Of a DNA stretch of 34,595 nucleotides, positions 16,306 through 24,269 are shown piece by piece. Every line of letters begins with the position of its first letter. Position 1 is the stretch's first letter. The DNA comes from Syntrophaceae bacterium UBA2188 (GTDB taxonomy: Bacteria > Desulfobacterota > BSN033 > UBA1163). Where the stretch lies: positions 10,239-44,833 of the forward strand of contig DCVM01000116.1 of NCBI GenBank assembly GCA_002327985.1, in the 5' to 3' direction. The notes beneath the pieces were generated by a model, which did no database searches, was not told where the DNA came from, and saw nothing but the letters and a program-made list of their open reading frames with translations. Position numbers and translations under genes: made by a program.

Positions 16306-17550
16306 TTATGCTGGAAGCTCCACTTCCCCCTTTAACCAGGGGTGTCCCGACTTCTCTAAAAATGCGGTCAATTCATCGGGGTTCTTAGCATCATCCTCTG
16401 TGGCAATCTTATCAAAGAGTCCTTTTGCCTCGAGGACTTCTTTAAACTTTTCCTTTATCTCTTTAGGCATCCAGACGATCCTCGCCAGGCCACCGTCTGC
16501 CTGAATGAACTTCTGTGATCTGATTTGTTCCAACCCCGTTCCAAGTCGACCTTCGATCTGCTTTCCTCCGGATGTCTCACCAGCCATACGTGAGAAGGTC
16601 GTTCCAATGACCGTCTCCCCTTTATACTCTCTGTTCACGATACCAAAGGCATCCACTTCAGGGATATAGAAGACAATGGCCTGGAAGCAGCCGCATGAGG
16701 TATGGGGATGCTCAAAGGCGCTATAAAGATAGACTCTATCATAGGTCCCCAAGGATTTCTCTGCTACGACTTTATTGACTCCTTCATATTCTCCCTTTGC
16801 GGGATCGATCAATTCCCCTTTTTCGATGGCGAAGATAGGCCCCTCGGGGTCGATTTTTGCTGCTGCTCGACCGTCAAACCAGTTAATGGCGCCACAATTA
16901 GCGATCCTGTTCGGAGAAATGATGGAGCAGTGAGTCGGAGCAAAACTCTGGCACAGCACACAGCCATAGAAGGCATCGACATCCTCATCCTTGAGCTGTC
17001 TCGCCCTTTCATCTCTGGCCTCATATCTCTTTAAAGCCTCTGGCAGAAGTTCCTCCACTTTTTTCGGGTCGGTGATGATGGTGGTCTGGATCTTCTCAAT
17101 GATGGGCATCTCTGAAGTGAAGAGAAAATTGAAGATTTCCCCCAATTCTTTTAAAGAGGTAAACCCTTTTTTATAGGCATCCGTGCTCAACCTCACCCAC
17201 ATGTCTTGCCTTTGATTCATGTGATACCAGCCCTGAATAAAATTGAGGTACATATGAATTTTTCTTTCGATGATGGCCTCTGCATCTTTATCCAAATCAG
17301 CTCCGGCGACATCGATCAAAATGGCAATGGGATAAGTTCCCCCTTTATCCGTTTCTGGATTATAGGGTGTCAATTCATTGATGTCAGGGCCGATGATCTC
17401 AACCTTTTCGTTCTCTATCTCGTCGGGGCTCTTGACCGTGGCCAGTTCAAATTTCGTCGCTACCTTTGGTCCTCCAAATTCAATAAAAAGATTCTCCTTC
17501 CGAATGACTTCGCCTTCATATTGTGGTCCGATGTCAGCATGAAACTCCAT
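16306..17550 (-). CDS. cdhC: Acetyl-CoA synthase, archaeal-type short beta subunit
   Basis: 414 residues. Bacterial AcsB is about 730 residues and has N-terminal CODH-contacting domains; these are absent here, as in archaeal CdhC. A-cluster ligands are visible: C197-x2-C200, C208, C219 and the C286-G-C288 pair (HPHTSCGC) that binds the distal nickel. One oddity is that in the consensus QSFAPxHVC the third Cys follows HV, whereas here the sequence is QSFAPTHCS, moving the Cys one residue earlier. The enzyme joins CO, the corrinoid methyl and CoA into acetyl-CoA. The start has AAAGGAGAGG upstream, so the short N terminus is genuine. No in-frame extension with matching sequence lies upstream. 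Confidence 0.94.
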   Translation of the reverse strand: MEFHADIGPQYEGEVIRKENLFIEFGGPKVATKFELATVKSPDEIENEKVEIIGPDINELTPYNPETDKGGTYPIAILIDVAGADLDKDAEAIIERKIHMYLNFIQGWYHMNQRQDMWVRLSTDAYKKGFTSLKELGEIFNFLFTSEMPIIEKIQTTIITDPKKVEELLPEALKRYEARDERARQLKDEDVDAFYGCVLCQSFAPTHCSIISPNRIANCGAINWFDGRAAAKIDPEGPIFAIEKGELIDPAKGEYEGVNKVVAEKSLGTYDRVYLYSAFEHPHTSCGCFQAIVFYIPEVDAFGIVNREYKGETVIGTTFSRMAGETSGGKQIEGRLGTGLEQIRSQKFIQADGGLARIVWMPKEIKEKFKEVLEAKGLFDKIATEDDAKNPDELTAFLEKSGHPWLKGEVELPA

Positions 17551-17575
17551 ATTTCCTCTCCTTTCTTAGGATGAT

Positions 17576-18133
17576 TTATTCTTTCTTCAGATTTTCAACG
17601 ATCCCCTCTAAGATATTCTTCCACTGCTCATCCTTTCGGATATTGGGAAGGGAGAAATCGGCATGGGGATAATAATACTTACACATGGTCATGGTCTTCA
17701 GGTGGGGAGCAAAATGCTTGAGAACAGAAAGCCCCTGTTCCCCAAGATCGGTTCTAAAACCGAAGAACAAAACAAGATCATGGTTTCCCTCCTTCCTCAC
17801 CCCTTTCCACTCCGGATCCTTCAGGGCATTGATGATCTCAACGACGTCATAAACACTGTCAGGCTTTACCCCTAATTCCACCATCTTTGATTTAACGGTG
17901 GCGGTCGCGCAGGTGGGGATATTTTTCGCCTTCGCAATATCCAGAGCATATTCAATAAGTAATCTTCCTCCCAGGGTGATCTTCATCAGACGCGGACCAA
18001 GGACGAGGAGGGGGCGCTCTGCCTTTGCGATTTGCTTGGCATACTCCACTGGATCCTCTATTAACCTCGCTGTCCTCGTCCCCGTAAGAATATTGACTCT
18101 ATGAAACGGTAGTGAAGGTGCTAATTGGCTCAT
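17576..18133 (-). CDS. cdhB: CODH/ACDS epsilon subunit
   Basis: 185 residues from the ATG at 18133, which has GGAGG 9 bases upstream; a frame open to 18196 would run into cdhA and is not preferred. The sequence (RPLLVLGPRLMKITLGGRLLIEYALDIA, split at about residues 38-65; LVLFFGFRTDLGEQGLSVLKHFAP) matches the epsilon subunit of acetyl-CoA decarbonylase/synthase. This subunit has a DHS-like Rossmann fold and pairs with CdhA in archaea. Bacterial CooS/AcsA complexes have no such subunit. It lies 16 bases after cdhA. Its role may be flavin or electron transfer to CdhA, which is not settled. Confidence 0.9.
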   Translation of the reverse strand: MSQLAPSLPFHRVNILTGTRTARLIEDPVEYAKQIAKAERPLLVLGPRLMKITLGGRLLIEYALDIAKAKNIPTCATATVKSKMVELGVKPDSVYDVVEIINALKDPEWKGVRKEGNHDLVLFFGFRTDLGEQGLSVLKHFAPHLKTMTMCKYYYPHADFSLPNIRKDEQWKNILEGIVENLKKE

Positions 18134-18149
18134 GTTTTCTTCCTCCTTC

Positions 18150-20456
18150 TTAGTGTATGACCGAATCCAGCGGAACCTTTGTTGGATAAGTTCCAATCAG
18201 GGTGGGAAGTCCGACCGGCTCTTTTGGTTTCCATCCGATTTGGGTTAGATAAGCCTTGACCTCCTTTTTGTAAACGAGTGGAATGTCAGCATCTCTTCTC
18301 ACATAGAGGGGGAGGTCTTCCGGGAGACCGCCTCCCATATATTTCTTATAAAGGGAGATATAGTGATTCAGTTTGATACCCCTTCCTTGAGGCGTATCAT
18401 TCTTTCGGATGCACAGTTTCGGGATCATCACCATGGCCTTCTCTTTTGTCTCACAGACATAGGCCAGGTGCTCGGGTGAAGGTTCATTGGTTTCTACAAT
18501 CTGTCTCTTTCTCGCATCCATGACCTTCCATTCATTCTCCTCCTTCCTCGAGAGGTAGAGCCTTCGATATTTAGAAGAGTGGGGACCGAGGATAACCGGA
18601 ACTCCCAATCGGTTAAAGCCTGTAGCAATGGAGGCTGCTTTTTGAGAATACGCTCCCCAGGCGATGCCCACCGCACCGACTCGGTTGAGGACATAGTCCG
18701 CCATGACTTCATAGTTGGCTCTCAAAGGCAAGGCCGCAAAGATATTGGCGATCTTGATGGCTGCTCCAGAGATGTGGGCATTGGCCACACAGGAACCGAT
18801 ATTTACCACACATCCAGCATCGAAATCACCAGGATACTTCTCGTATACTGTCTTCCCATCCGCATCCTTCCACATGCCAGCCACCATGGCAGAACAACCG
18901 GTGAGAACCACGATGTATTTTCTTCTGGCAAATTCGTCCACGATTTCGGCAATGTCCCTGATATCAGGGAAGTTGGAACAACCTACTATTGCAACGACAC
19001 CAGGAATCGTACCTAAAGTGATTGGTGCCCCCACTGTCCTTATCTCAGTATCCATGACCGGACCGCGACCAGTCCTCATCTTCCATGTTTCTTTACTTGC
19101 ACCTACCTGCATGATTTTGAAGATGGGAAGATTTCGAGGACATTCCTCCTCGCATTTGCCACAGCCCACACATAAATTGAATATTTCCTTGATCACATCG
19201 AAATTGCCTTTCGCTACTTCACTGATTCCCTTTCCGATATCGAATAAGTTAGGACATACCTGCTCGCACATGCCACAGAGACTGCATCTTTTGGCCAGCT
19301 CCATAGCCTCCTGCTCTGTGATCCATTCCTTCCTTCTCTGGGGGGCAATGGTCATGGCTACCTTCACAGCCACTTCTGCTGCCTTTTTTGGATCAAGGAT
19401 GGCAAAATGCTTTTTCTCCTCTACCATCTTCTTCACAACCTCGTCTGCATTTTGCTCTGTGGCATCCTCTAATCCATACATCGCCTTGTCCAAGGCAGCA
19501 ATCATGGCAGAACCAGCTTTCGTTGCCTCTTGTGGCATATCGGTACGGATGCATTGTTCATCTGTCATGATGACATCAGCGATGCCGCTTCTTATGAAGA
19601 AGAGCTGGCGGGAGAAGGGGCCGACTACCTTGGCCCTTGCAGAGTACCTCGTAGTCTCTATGGCAGTGCAGCATACCCCGCACAATTCAACCTTATCATA
19701 AAGGTTATTCTCTTGCAGGTAGTCCACAACGACCGTTGAGGTGGCAGGGTTATGCCCGACAAAAAGGATTACGGGTTTCGTCTTGTCCACTGAAGCCCAT
19801 CCCAGGTCAACCAGAGGTGTATCCGCAACGGAGGTAGGATAATTAAATCCCACAATCTGTGCAATGTCTGCCACTTCCATTCCTACGTGGTCAAGCATGC
19901 CGGCATGCAAGGACTTTGACTCATAATCCAGGCAGCTTCCCTCCTGACCCATATGGGTGGAATCAAGAAGGTGGGCAATCTCTTTATAAACATATTCAAT
20001 TGCTATCTTCAGATCACCCAGCGTCTCAGGTTTTAACCCGAGAACCGTTCTTATATTTGGTGCTTCGAGATCAACGGATGTGCCTAAGTTGATCTTTTTA
20101 TCCGGTCCATGCTTCTCAATTAGGACATCCAGAATATGTCCGGCATGAGAGGCATGGGCTGAACATCCCATGAGGCAGGCCAAAAGAACAAACCTTGCCT
20201 GTTGAGTCCCAATATCGATTCCACATGCGCCTCTCCGGTCCTCTGTGAGATCACATTTGCCGTATGTGCAGAAGCAGCACAGGTCACAGAACGGTGCATA
20301 AAAGGGTTTGTAAGTCTGGAGCAGTTTCATATCCCAGCTTCTGAGATCAGGGATCTCAGGCATGGGCGTATGCCCGATTGGCTCCCAGGGGATCTCCGCC
20401 TTGATCTTCTCATGAATCTCCTTTAACTTTTTTGTTATCTCTTTTAATTCCGCCAT
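18150..20456 (-). CDS. cdhA: CO dehydrogenase, archaeal-type CdhA (alpha subunit)
   Basis: 768 residues. N-terminal Cys set C57, C60, C61, C63, C68 and C78 supplies the D and B clusters. C-cluster candidates include H235 (VGHNPATS), the CGVCC at 259-263, C302, and the later GCSAMVAGM and GSCVANAH segments. Two ferredoxin-type sites, C391-x2-C394-x2-C397-x3-C401 and C429-x2-C432-x2-C435-x3-C439, are the E and F clusters that distinguish archaeal CdhA from bacterial CooS/AcsA (about 630-670 residues). The enzyme reduces CO2 to CO for the ACS, or oxidises CO. The start has GGGAGG 9 bases upstream. Position between cdhD and cdhB confirms a full ACDS set. Confidence 0.95.
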   Translation of the reverse strand: MAELKEITKKLKEIHEKIKAEIPWEPIGHTPMPEIPDLRSWDMKLLQTYKPFYAPFCDLCCFCTYGKCDLTEDRRGACGIDIGTQQARFVLLACLMGCSAHASHAGHILDVLIEKHGPDKKINLGTSVDLEAPNIRTVLGLKPETLGDLKIAIEYVYKEIAHLLDSTHMGQEGSCLDYESKSLHAGMLDHVGMEVADIAQIVGFNYPTSVADTPLVDLGWASVDKTKPVILFVGHNPATSTVVVDYLQENNLYDKVELCGVCCTAIETTRYSARAKVVGPFSRQLFFIRSGIADVIMTDEQCIRTDMPQEATKAGSAMIAALDKAMYGLEDATEQNADEVVKKMVEEKKHFAILDPKKAAEVAVKVAMTIAPQRRKEWITEQEAMELAKRCSLCGMCEQVCPNLFDIGKGISEVAKGNFDVIKEIFNLCVGCGKCEEECPRNLPIFKIMQVGASKETWKMRTGRGPVMDTEIRTVGAPITLGTIPGVVAIVGCSNFPDIRDIAEIVDEFARRKYIVVLTGCSAMVAGMWKDADGKTVYEKYPGDFDAGCVVNIGSCVANAHISGAAIKIANIFAALPLRANYEVMADYVLNRVGAVGIAWGAYSQKAASIATGFNRLGVPVILGPHSSKYRRLYLSRKEENEWKVMDARKRQIVETNEPSPEHLAYVCETKEKAMVMIPKLCIRKNDTPQGRGIKLNHYISLYKKYMGGGLPEDLPLYVRRDADIPLVYKKEVKAYLTQIGWKPKEPVGLPTLIGTYPTKVPLDSVIH

Positions 20457-20462
20457 TTGGCA

Positions 20463-21365
20463 TTACCTCCCTATTGTTTCTTTAATTGATTTGAGTGTTT
20501 CAGGATGTCTCAAGACCAGGATATTCGCTCCAGCCAGGTAAAGGGATAAAGCGGTCATTCCCTCCCAGAGCAATCCCTGTGTCTTATTTTCCTTAGCCTG
20601 TTTCGTTTTCCAGCATTCAGCACCGAGATTGGCAATGATGGGCATCATGGTCATGCTATCCTTGGTGATCACGCCGATCTGTTTTACCCGTTCTATCAGA
20701 GAGAAGCTATATTCAATCCCATAGCCTAATGCTGATGATAAGGGATCGATGATGACCCTCTCCGGGGGTAAGAATTTGCATAGCTTCACATTCAATTCCT
20801 TGAGAAGGTTAATGTCAATGGGGCTCTGGGCAATGGCCACGTGCCCATTGTCCAATACCGCCTTACCCACCGCCTCAAAATTTTCTTTCTGTACCGGCCC
20901 GATCAGAAGATTTTCCCCAGCGCAAACCTGAGCCACCTTGGGAAGAACCTCTGCATCCTTTTTTTCGTCCCCTGACCCATAAACGATCAAGGGCTTTTTA
21001 ATCTCCGCCAGCATCCGCTTCACCAATTGAGCAGCCATCTCAGCAGAGGTATCCTTCTCGGCAGGATCTGTGCTGACGAGCGTGAGGCAGATGGCATCGA
21101 CCCCGAACCCTTCGCATTTTTTTGCCCATTTGATCGGGTCGGAAATGACATCTCCGAAGGGTTCGATCAGATGTGGCGTTTTTTCAGCCGGTTCCATATC
21201 GAGCACTTCTAAGGCAAATCTTGGCGGATTGGGTAATGAGCCCTCGTCGAAGAAATGAAAGGGAAGAATATTCTCTCCCCCAACCTTCATGGCCTTCTCT
21301 CCCTTTCCAATGGTTACTTCTCTTACCATTCCCTTGTAAGCTTCTTTAGGTGCCTTATATTCCAT
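20463..21365 (-). CDS. cdhD: Corrinoid iron-sulfur protein small (delta) subunit
   Basis: 300 residues, the AcsD/CdhD family, a TIM barrel that pairs with CdhE and shapes the methyl-transfer site. Recognisable parts are PRFALEVLD, GFGVDAICLTLVSTDP, IVYGSGDEKKDAEVLPK and IIDPLSSALGYGIEYSFS. The length is near the bacterial AcsD size and well below many archaeal CdhD proteins, so the corrinoid half looks bacterial while cdhABC look archaeal. AGGAGGTG lies 5 bases before the ATG. cdhA follows 6 bases after its stop, and acsE is the next gene upstream. Confidence 0.92.
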   Translation of the reverse strand: MEYKAPKEAYKGMVREVTIGKGEKAMKVGGENILPFHFFDEGSLPNPPRFALEVLDMEPAEKTPHLIEPFGDVISDPIKWAKKCEGFGVDAICLTLVSTDPAEKDTSAEMAAQLVKRMLAEIKKPLIVYGSGDEKKDAEVLPKVAQVCAGENLLIGPVQKENFEAVGKAVLDNGHVAIAQSPIDINLLKELNVKLCKFLPPERVIIDPLSSALGYGIEYSFSLIERVKQIGVITKDSMTMMPIIANLGAECWKTKQAKENKTQGLLWEGMTALSLYLAGANILVLRHPETLKSIKETIGR

Positions 21366-21438
21366 TTCTCACCTCCTGCTAAAATTATCAAACAAAAAAA
21401 GTAAATTTCAATATTGACAAATAATATTTTTTTAATTA

Positions 21439-22326
21439 TCAACTTTCCAGCCATGCATCGGAATAGAGCGATTGCGCCATCAGAACCCTGGCTGTCTTCA
21501 CATACGCCACCTCTTTTTGAGATAATGGGGCAAGATCAATTTCCTCTCCCTCCATGGTTCTGTAGATGAGGCTGGCGATGGCAGGGAGCTCTCCTTTCAT
21601 AAAGGCCATCAATTCTTCATCGAGCGGATCGGCAATCGCTGAGTAGAGCCCATTCTTTTCAAGCATCACCAGATAAGTTCGGTTCAGGATCGGCCTTAAA
21701 TGAGCAGGGACGCCATTGGATATATTAGAGAGTCCAACGGTTGATTTGACACCCGGAAGAACATCCTGAAGGATCTTGATAAATTCCAGATTTCCCACAG
21801 CGATATTCTGACCTTCCCCCGCCGTGCTCACAGGGAGAATGATGGGATCCACCCAGATGTCTTCATTGGGTATCCCTAATTCATTGGCATAGGAAACCGT
21901 ATCCATGATACTCTCTATCTTCGATTCAACCTCAGGGGGCATTCCTTTGTCGGTCATAACCGAAATCACCACACCGCAGTTATATTTTTTGGCCAAGGGG
22001 AGCATTTGCGCTTTGGAGTCGGTTTTACCTGAGGCAGAATTGATAAGGGCCCTCTTTTTACAATATTTCAATCCCGCCTCCATCGCAATAGGGTTCATGG
22101 TATCGATGGATAAAGGGAGATCAGTGACTTCCTGGACATTGGTGACCAACCATTTCATGGTCTCCTCAGTATCTTTCTTCATCGGTCCCACATTGATGTC
22201 GATGTAATGCGCTCCTGACTGGGTTTGTTCCTTTGTAAGACCCTGGATTACTTTTACATTCCTTTCTCTAATCGCCACCGATACATCTTTAGCAATGACA
22301 TGGATATTTTCGCCTATGATTATCAT
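21439..22326 (-). CDS. acsE: Methyl-THF:corrinoid iron-sulfur protein methyltransferase
   Basis: 295 residues of the pterin-binding methyltransferase family (MeTr/AcsE, related to the pterin domain of MetH). Landmarks are the N-terminal MIIIGENIHVIAKDV, HYIDINVGP (pterin pocket, D and N residues), LSIDTMNP, LINSASG, DPIILPVS, and VGLSNISNGVP. It transfers the methyl of 5-methyl-THF to Co(I) of CdhDE and so joins the two pathway branches. It is about 30 residues longer than the typical 262-residue acetogen enzyme, mostly at the C terminus. GGAGGATG is present before the ATG. It sits between the NuoG-N-like gene and cdhD. Confidence 0.93.
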   Translation of the reverse strand: MIIIGENIHVIAKDVSVAIRERNVKVIQGLTKEQTQSGAHYIDINVGPMKKDTEETMKWLVTNVQEVTDLPLSIDTMNPIAMEAGLKYCKKRALINSASGKTDSKAQMLPLAKKYNCGVVISVMTDKGMPPEVESKIESIMDTVSYANELGIPNEDIWVDPIILPVSTAGEGQNIAVGNLEFIKILQDVLPGVKSTVGLSNISNGVPAHLRPILNRTYLVMLEKNGLYSAIADPLDEELMAFMKGELPAIASLIYRTMEGEEIDLAPLSQKEVAYVKTARVLMAQSLYSDAWLES

Positions 22327-22329
22327 GAT

Positions 22330-23010
22330 TCATCCTCCTATTTCATTTATTCTACTTTCACTGTCCCGTTTGTTTCTTGCCACAAAGGAACCTACGGGAC
22401 AGATCTCCGCTAATTCAATCCGTTCTCCGCATTCCGACAATCCGACCGGCTTATTGTCAAAGGTGGTGACCCATCTTTGAAAACCACGGTAAGCGAAACC
22501 GATCTCACTGATACCGATCTGTTTCTGGCAATACCAGACGCATTTCCCGCACTGAACGCATTTATTCGGATCATAAATCAACACGGGGCTTGTCTCATCG
22601 ATGGGCAGATCTCTTAAAAATTTCTTGAATCTTTTTGTTTTCAGCTTGACCCCAAGGTGCTTGGCAATCTTTTGCAGCTCACAGGAACCACTCTTCATGC
22701 AATGGGCGCAATCAACGGGGTGGTTACTCAAGATGAGCTCAAAGGCTGTCCGGGCAATTCTTAGAGAGGTTTCTCCTTTGGTATGGACCACCATTCCCTC
22801 TTTCACTTTTGTCGTACAGGCGGTCACAGGCCAGTCATTCCCCTCAACTTCAACATAGCATAGCCGGCAGGCTCCGTAGGGTTCTGCCATCTCTCTCGCC
22901 ATGCAGAGATTTGGAATGTAAATCCCATGATCCAGAGCCACCCATAACAACGTCTCATCTTCGAAACATTCTATCTTTTTTCCGTCGATGGATATTTGGA
23001 TCGGTTTCAT
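22330..23010 (-). CDS. NuoG N-terminal-like iron-sulfur protein
   Basis: 226 residues. A [2Fe-2S] plant-type site (C36, C48, C51, C65) is followed by the His-Cys site H97-x3-C101-x2-C104-x5-C110 typical of NuoG/HydA N termini, and a [4Fe-4S] motif C151-x2-C154-x2-C157-x3-C161. A last pair, C194 and C204-P, is too few for a second full cluster. The catalytic domain of NuoG, hydrogenase or formate dehydrogenase is absent, so this is a free electron wire. Together with the NuoE/NuoF-like proteins it would complete a NADH diaphorase. It lies 3 bases upstream of acsE. The ribosome site is weak. Confidence 0.85.
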   Translation of the reverse strand: MKPIQISIDGKKIECFEDETLLWVALDHGIYIPNLCMAREMAEPYGACRLCYVEVEGNDWPVTACTTKVKEGMVVHTKGETSLRIARTAFELILSNHPVDCAHCMKSGSCELQKIAKHLGVKLKTKRFKKFLRDLPIDETSPVLIYDPNKCVQCGKCVWYCQKQIGISEIGFAYRGFQRWVTTFDNKPVGLSECGERIELAEICPVGSFVARNKRDSESRINEIGG

Positions 23011-23024
23011 AGGGTAAAGAAAAA

Positions 23025-23151
23025 GGTCTTAGGTTTAAGGGTTAGGGTAAAGATGCCAGTTTCGTCAATAGGTAACGTCTAATGTCTTAAGACCGTGGCC
23101 CTCACCTTTTGACATGAGCCCACACGGGCCTCCTAACCTTTGCCTATTGAC
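23025..23151. repeat. Nested inverted repeats between folD and the NuoG-N-like gene
   Basis: GTCAATAGG (23064-23072) pairs with CCTATTGAC (23143-23151), and GGTCTTA (23025-23031) with TAAGACC (23088-23094). They occupy the 150-base gap inside the operon. The two pairings are mutually exclusive in part, so a switchable RNA structure is possible but unproved. Confidence 0.3.
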
Positions 23152-23160
23152 CATCATTGT

Positions 23161-24042
23161 TTAACTGATTCCGGCATGCACCTTGGCAGCCTTTACCGTA
23201 TTCATCATCAACATGGTGATGGTCATCGGTCCCACCCCACCAGGAACAGGGGTGATGGCGCTGGCCTTTTCCTTAACGCTATCAAAATCAACATCCCCGG
23301 CCAGCTTTGCCTTCCCTTCAGGAGTCATCCCAATTCGATTGACACCCACATCAATGACTACGGCTCCTTCCTTGACCATATCCCCTGTGATGGCTTTGGG
23401 TTTCCCTGCCGCTACAATGAGGATATCCGCTCTCTTCGTATGGAAGGTCATGTCTTTTGTGCCGGTGTGGCAGATGGTCACGGTGGCATTGGCCCCTTTC
23501 TGCTTTTGAAGGAGGATGTTGGCAATGGGTTTTCCCACGATGTTTGATCTTCCTACGACAACCACCTCCGCACCATCAATCTTTGCACCCGTTCGTATAA
23601 TAAGCTGCTGGATACCAGCAGGGGTGCAGGGTAAATAATCGGCTTCACCGATCATCAATTTCCCAACGTTGACAGGGTGAAACCCATCGACATCCTTTTT
23701 CGGATCAATGGCATATAGGACTTTGGTTTCGTTGATGTGCTTAGGGAGTGGCAATTGAACCAGAATGCCGTGGATCTTAGGATCTTTATTATATTTATCA
23801 ATTAATTTTAGCAATTCCTCTTCCGTTATGGTTGCGAGCTGGTTGTCCTGAATCGAGTAAAACCCCAATTCTTTAGAAGTCTTCTGTTTTGCTGTGACAT
23901 AACTGACCGAAGCGGGATTCTCTCCCACCAGAATGGTCACCAGGCCAGGGATAACCTTATCTTTTATTCGGGCCACTTCCTGTTTCAATTCCTCTCGGAT
24001 TTGTTGAGCGACCTCATTTCCATTAATCAGTTTTGCCGTCAT
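23161..24042 (-). CDS. folD: Bifunctional methylene-THF dehydrogenase/methenyl-THF cyclohydrolase
   Basis: 293 residues of FolD. The motif YVTAKQK carries the catalytic Tyr and Lys, and GILVQLPLPKHI, DVDGFHPVN, CTPAGIQQLI, VVVVGRSNIVGKP and TPVPGGVGPMT are all present and in order. It converts 10-formyl-THF-derived methenyl-THF to methylene-THF, using NAD(P)H for the dehydrogenase step, between Fhs and MetF. AAAGGAGGGG lies before the ATG. It is the second gene of the operon, separated from fhs by 227 bases with two hairpins. Confidence 0.97.
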   Translation of the reverse strand: MTAKLINGNEVAQQIREELKQEVARIKDKVIPGLVTILVGENPASVSYVTAKQKTSKELGFYSIQDNQLATITEEELLKLIDKYNKDPKIHGILVQLPLPKHINETKVLYAIDPKKDVDGFHPVNVGKLMIGEADYLPCTPAGIQQLIIRTGAKIDGAEVVVVGRSNIVGKPIANILLQKQKGANATVTICHTGTKDMTFHTKRADILIVAAGKPKAITGDMVKEGAVVIDVGVNRIGMTPEGKAKLAGDVDFDSVKEKASAITPVPGGVGPMTITMLMMNTVKAAKVHAGIS

Positions 24043-24110
24043 CTTTTTTCTCCCCTCCTTTCTTTAATTAAGAATTCCCAATTTCGAACCTTATGAATTT
24101 GTAATTAAGT

Positions 24111-24139
24111 TGTCATTCCCGTGGAAACGGGAATCCAGG
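24111..24139. repeat. REP-like palindrome in the fhs-folD gap
   Basis: ATTCCCGT, GGAA loop, ACGGGAAT with the flanks TGTC and CCAGG. This form (GTCATTCCCGnnnnnCGGGAATCCAG) is a common dispersed intergenic repeat in many bacterial genomes. Confidence 0.5.
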
Positions 24140-24204
24140 GAAATTTTAATTACATCACAAGACTGAATCTCTGCTACAGTTTATCTTTCCCATCTATAAA
24201 TGAG

Positions 24205-24260
24205 AATCCCCACCCCCTTCATTCTTCTCCCTCGAGGGTTAGAAATAGGGAGTGGGGATT
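24205..24260. repeat. Long imperfect hairpin downstream of fhs
   Basis: AATCCCCACCCCC pairs with GGGAGTGGGGATT over 13 positions with one mismatch, and a smaller CCCTCGAGGG palindrome lies in its loop. It begins just beyond the fhs stop and has no T-run, so it may set the ratio of fhs to downstream messages by processing or stability rather than by termination. Confidence 0.4.
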
Positions 24261-24269
24261 TAAAATGAC

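Noticed and set aside
16306..17550. cdhC as a truncated bacterial acsB
   Set aside because: The start has a good ribosome site, the next gene is 25 bases away, and a full cdhA-cdhB context explains the short form as archaeal type.
18715..19701. A 328-codon plus-strand open frame opposite cdhA
   Set aside because: It is fully antisense to a certain gene, has low-complexity Ser/Thr/Met-rich composition, and mirrors cdhA codons.
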